Below, piece after piece: positions 63,904 to 64,000 of a stretch of DNA of 64,000 nucleotides. A program made the translations under genes and the position numbers. The stretch spans positions 186,001-250,000 of the forward strand of contig NZ_JSWG01000012.1 in assembly GCF_000797465.1 (NCBI RefSeq), read 5' to 3'. The notes below the pieces were generated by a model. The model did no database searches and was not told the origin of the DNA. It was given only the letters and a program-made list of their open reading frames with translations. The DNA is from Psychroserpens jangbogonensis (GTDB taxonomy: Bacteria > Bacteroidota > Bacteroidia > Flavobacteriales > Flavobacteriaceae). How positions within the stretch are numbered: the stretch's first letter is position 1; each line of letters opens with the position of its first letter.

Positions 63904-64000
63904 TTATACATCAAAATTGACTACTACTTTCTCAGTTGTTGGCACAGCTTGACAACTTAATACCAAATTTTGTGATACTTCTTTTTCATCTAGAGCATAA
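63904..64000 (-). CDS. paaE: PaaE reductase, C-terminal end (cut by window edge)
   Basis: The last 31 residues are visible: YALDEKEVSQNLVLSCQAVP, then TTEKVVVNFDV and TAA. The pattern LDEKEVxxNxVLSCQAxP is the end of a plant-type [2Fe-2S] ferredoxin domain, with its last cluster Cys, as found at the C terminus of PaaE. The FAD/NADPH part lies outside. It transfers electrons to PaaA. Confidence 0.85.
   Translation of the reverse strand, partial: YALDEKEVSQNLVLSCQAVPTTEKVVVNFDV

Noticed and set aside
1-64000. tRNA, rRNA, insertion sequences, prophage, CRISPR
   Set aside because: None was seen on reading both strands: no transposase, integrase or capsid-like product and no cloverleaf-like segment was found. 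This was by eye, so a small RNA gene could be missed.

Overview
The window is AT-rich chromosomal DNA from a member of the Bacteroidota, most probably a marine Flavobacteriaceae. The grounds are: promoters of the TAnnTTTG type in front of many genes and almost no Shine-Dalgarno sequences; two very large secreted proteins with a type IX secretion (T9SS) C-terminal sorting tail; an alpha-beta fused E1 of a branched-chain 2-oxoacid dehydrogenase; many lipoproteins with short lipoboxes; and flavobacterial small families such as DUF5522, DUF4136, DUF2157/GDYXXLXY and TPR-linked hybrid histidine kinases. I see no tRNA, rRNA, CRISPR array, phage or insertion sequence. Genes are dense and most sit in tight operons.

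Layout. 1-11.9 kb: end of an anti-sigma factor, aquaporin, a small operon (Cys-rich membrane protein, glycosyltransferase, ECF sigma factor, Nramp-like transporter), lipA-gap, a TPR hybrid histidine kinase, lpxK, and a Nif3-like/coiled-coil pair. 11.9-14.8 kb: msrA, a methyltransferase, a lipoprotein and a CDGSH iron-sulfur protein. 14.9-21.9 kb: a seven-gene kynurenine catabolic operon (kynU, kmo, RidA-type 2-aminomuconate deaminase, aminomuconate-semialdehyde dehydrogenase, an atypical SDR, 3-hydroxyanthranilate dioxygenase, ACMSD). It takes kynurenine to the level of 2-oxo-crotonate-type intermediates. Tryptophan dioxygenase and kynurenine formamidase are not in the window. 22-27.6 kb (minus strand): an M49-like lipoprotein, a GDYXXLXY/DUF2157 pair, and an uncharacterised membrane operon built around a CREST/ceramidase-like hydrolase that includes a 52-residue protein. 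27.7-33.3 kb: a TPR-like protein, two small secreted helical proteins, hemL, a LysM glucosaminidase and a PLP-dependent ACC-deaminase-like enzyme.

33.4-43.2 kb is an accessory-looking block of cell-surface genes. It holds two giant T9SS cargo proteins with paralogous C-terminal halves, one carrying seven tandem CUB-like repeats in a two-repeat higher-order pattern, and between them a decayed copy of the 5' end of the ACC-deaminase-like gene. This points to an old segmental duplication. 43.2-49.8 kb: a minimal HExxH membrane protein, DUF5522 translationally coupled to hutU, a DUF4136 lipoprotein, a SulP transporter, a small helical secreted protein and a bestrophin.

49.8-64 kb (minus strand) is one long phenylacetate catabolic operon read from beyond the right edge: paaE (partial), A, B, C, D, then a structured 84-bp intergenic element, then paaG, H, I, J, an atypical SDR, paaZ (with an extra C-terminal DinB/DUF1569-like domain), a PaaF-like crotonase, paaY, and finally E2 and fused E1 of a branched-chain 2-oxoacid dehydrogenase. 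PaaABCE epoxidise phenylacetyl-CoA, PaaG isomerises to the oxepin, PaaZ opens and oxidises the ring, and PaaF/H/J finish beta-oxidation to acetyl-CoA and succinyl-CoA. Together with the kynurenine operon and hutU, the window gives an organism well equipped to degrade amino acids (Trp, Phe, His, branched-chain) from protein-rich matter.
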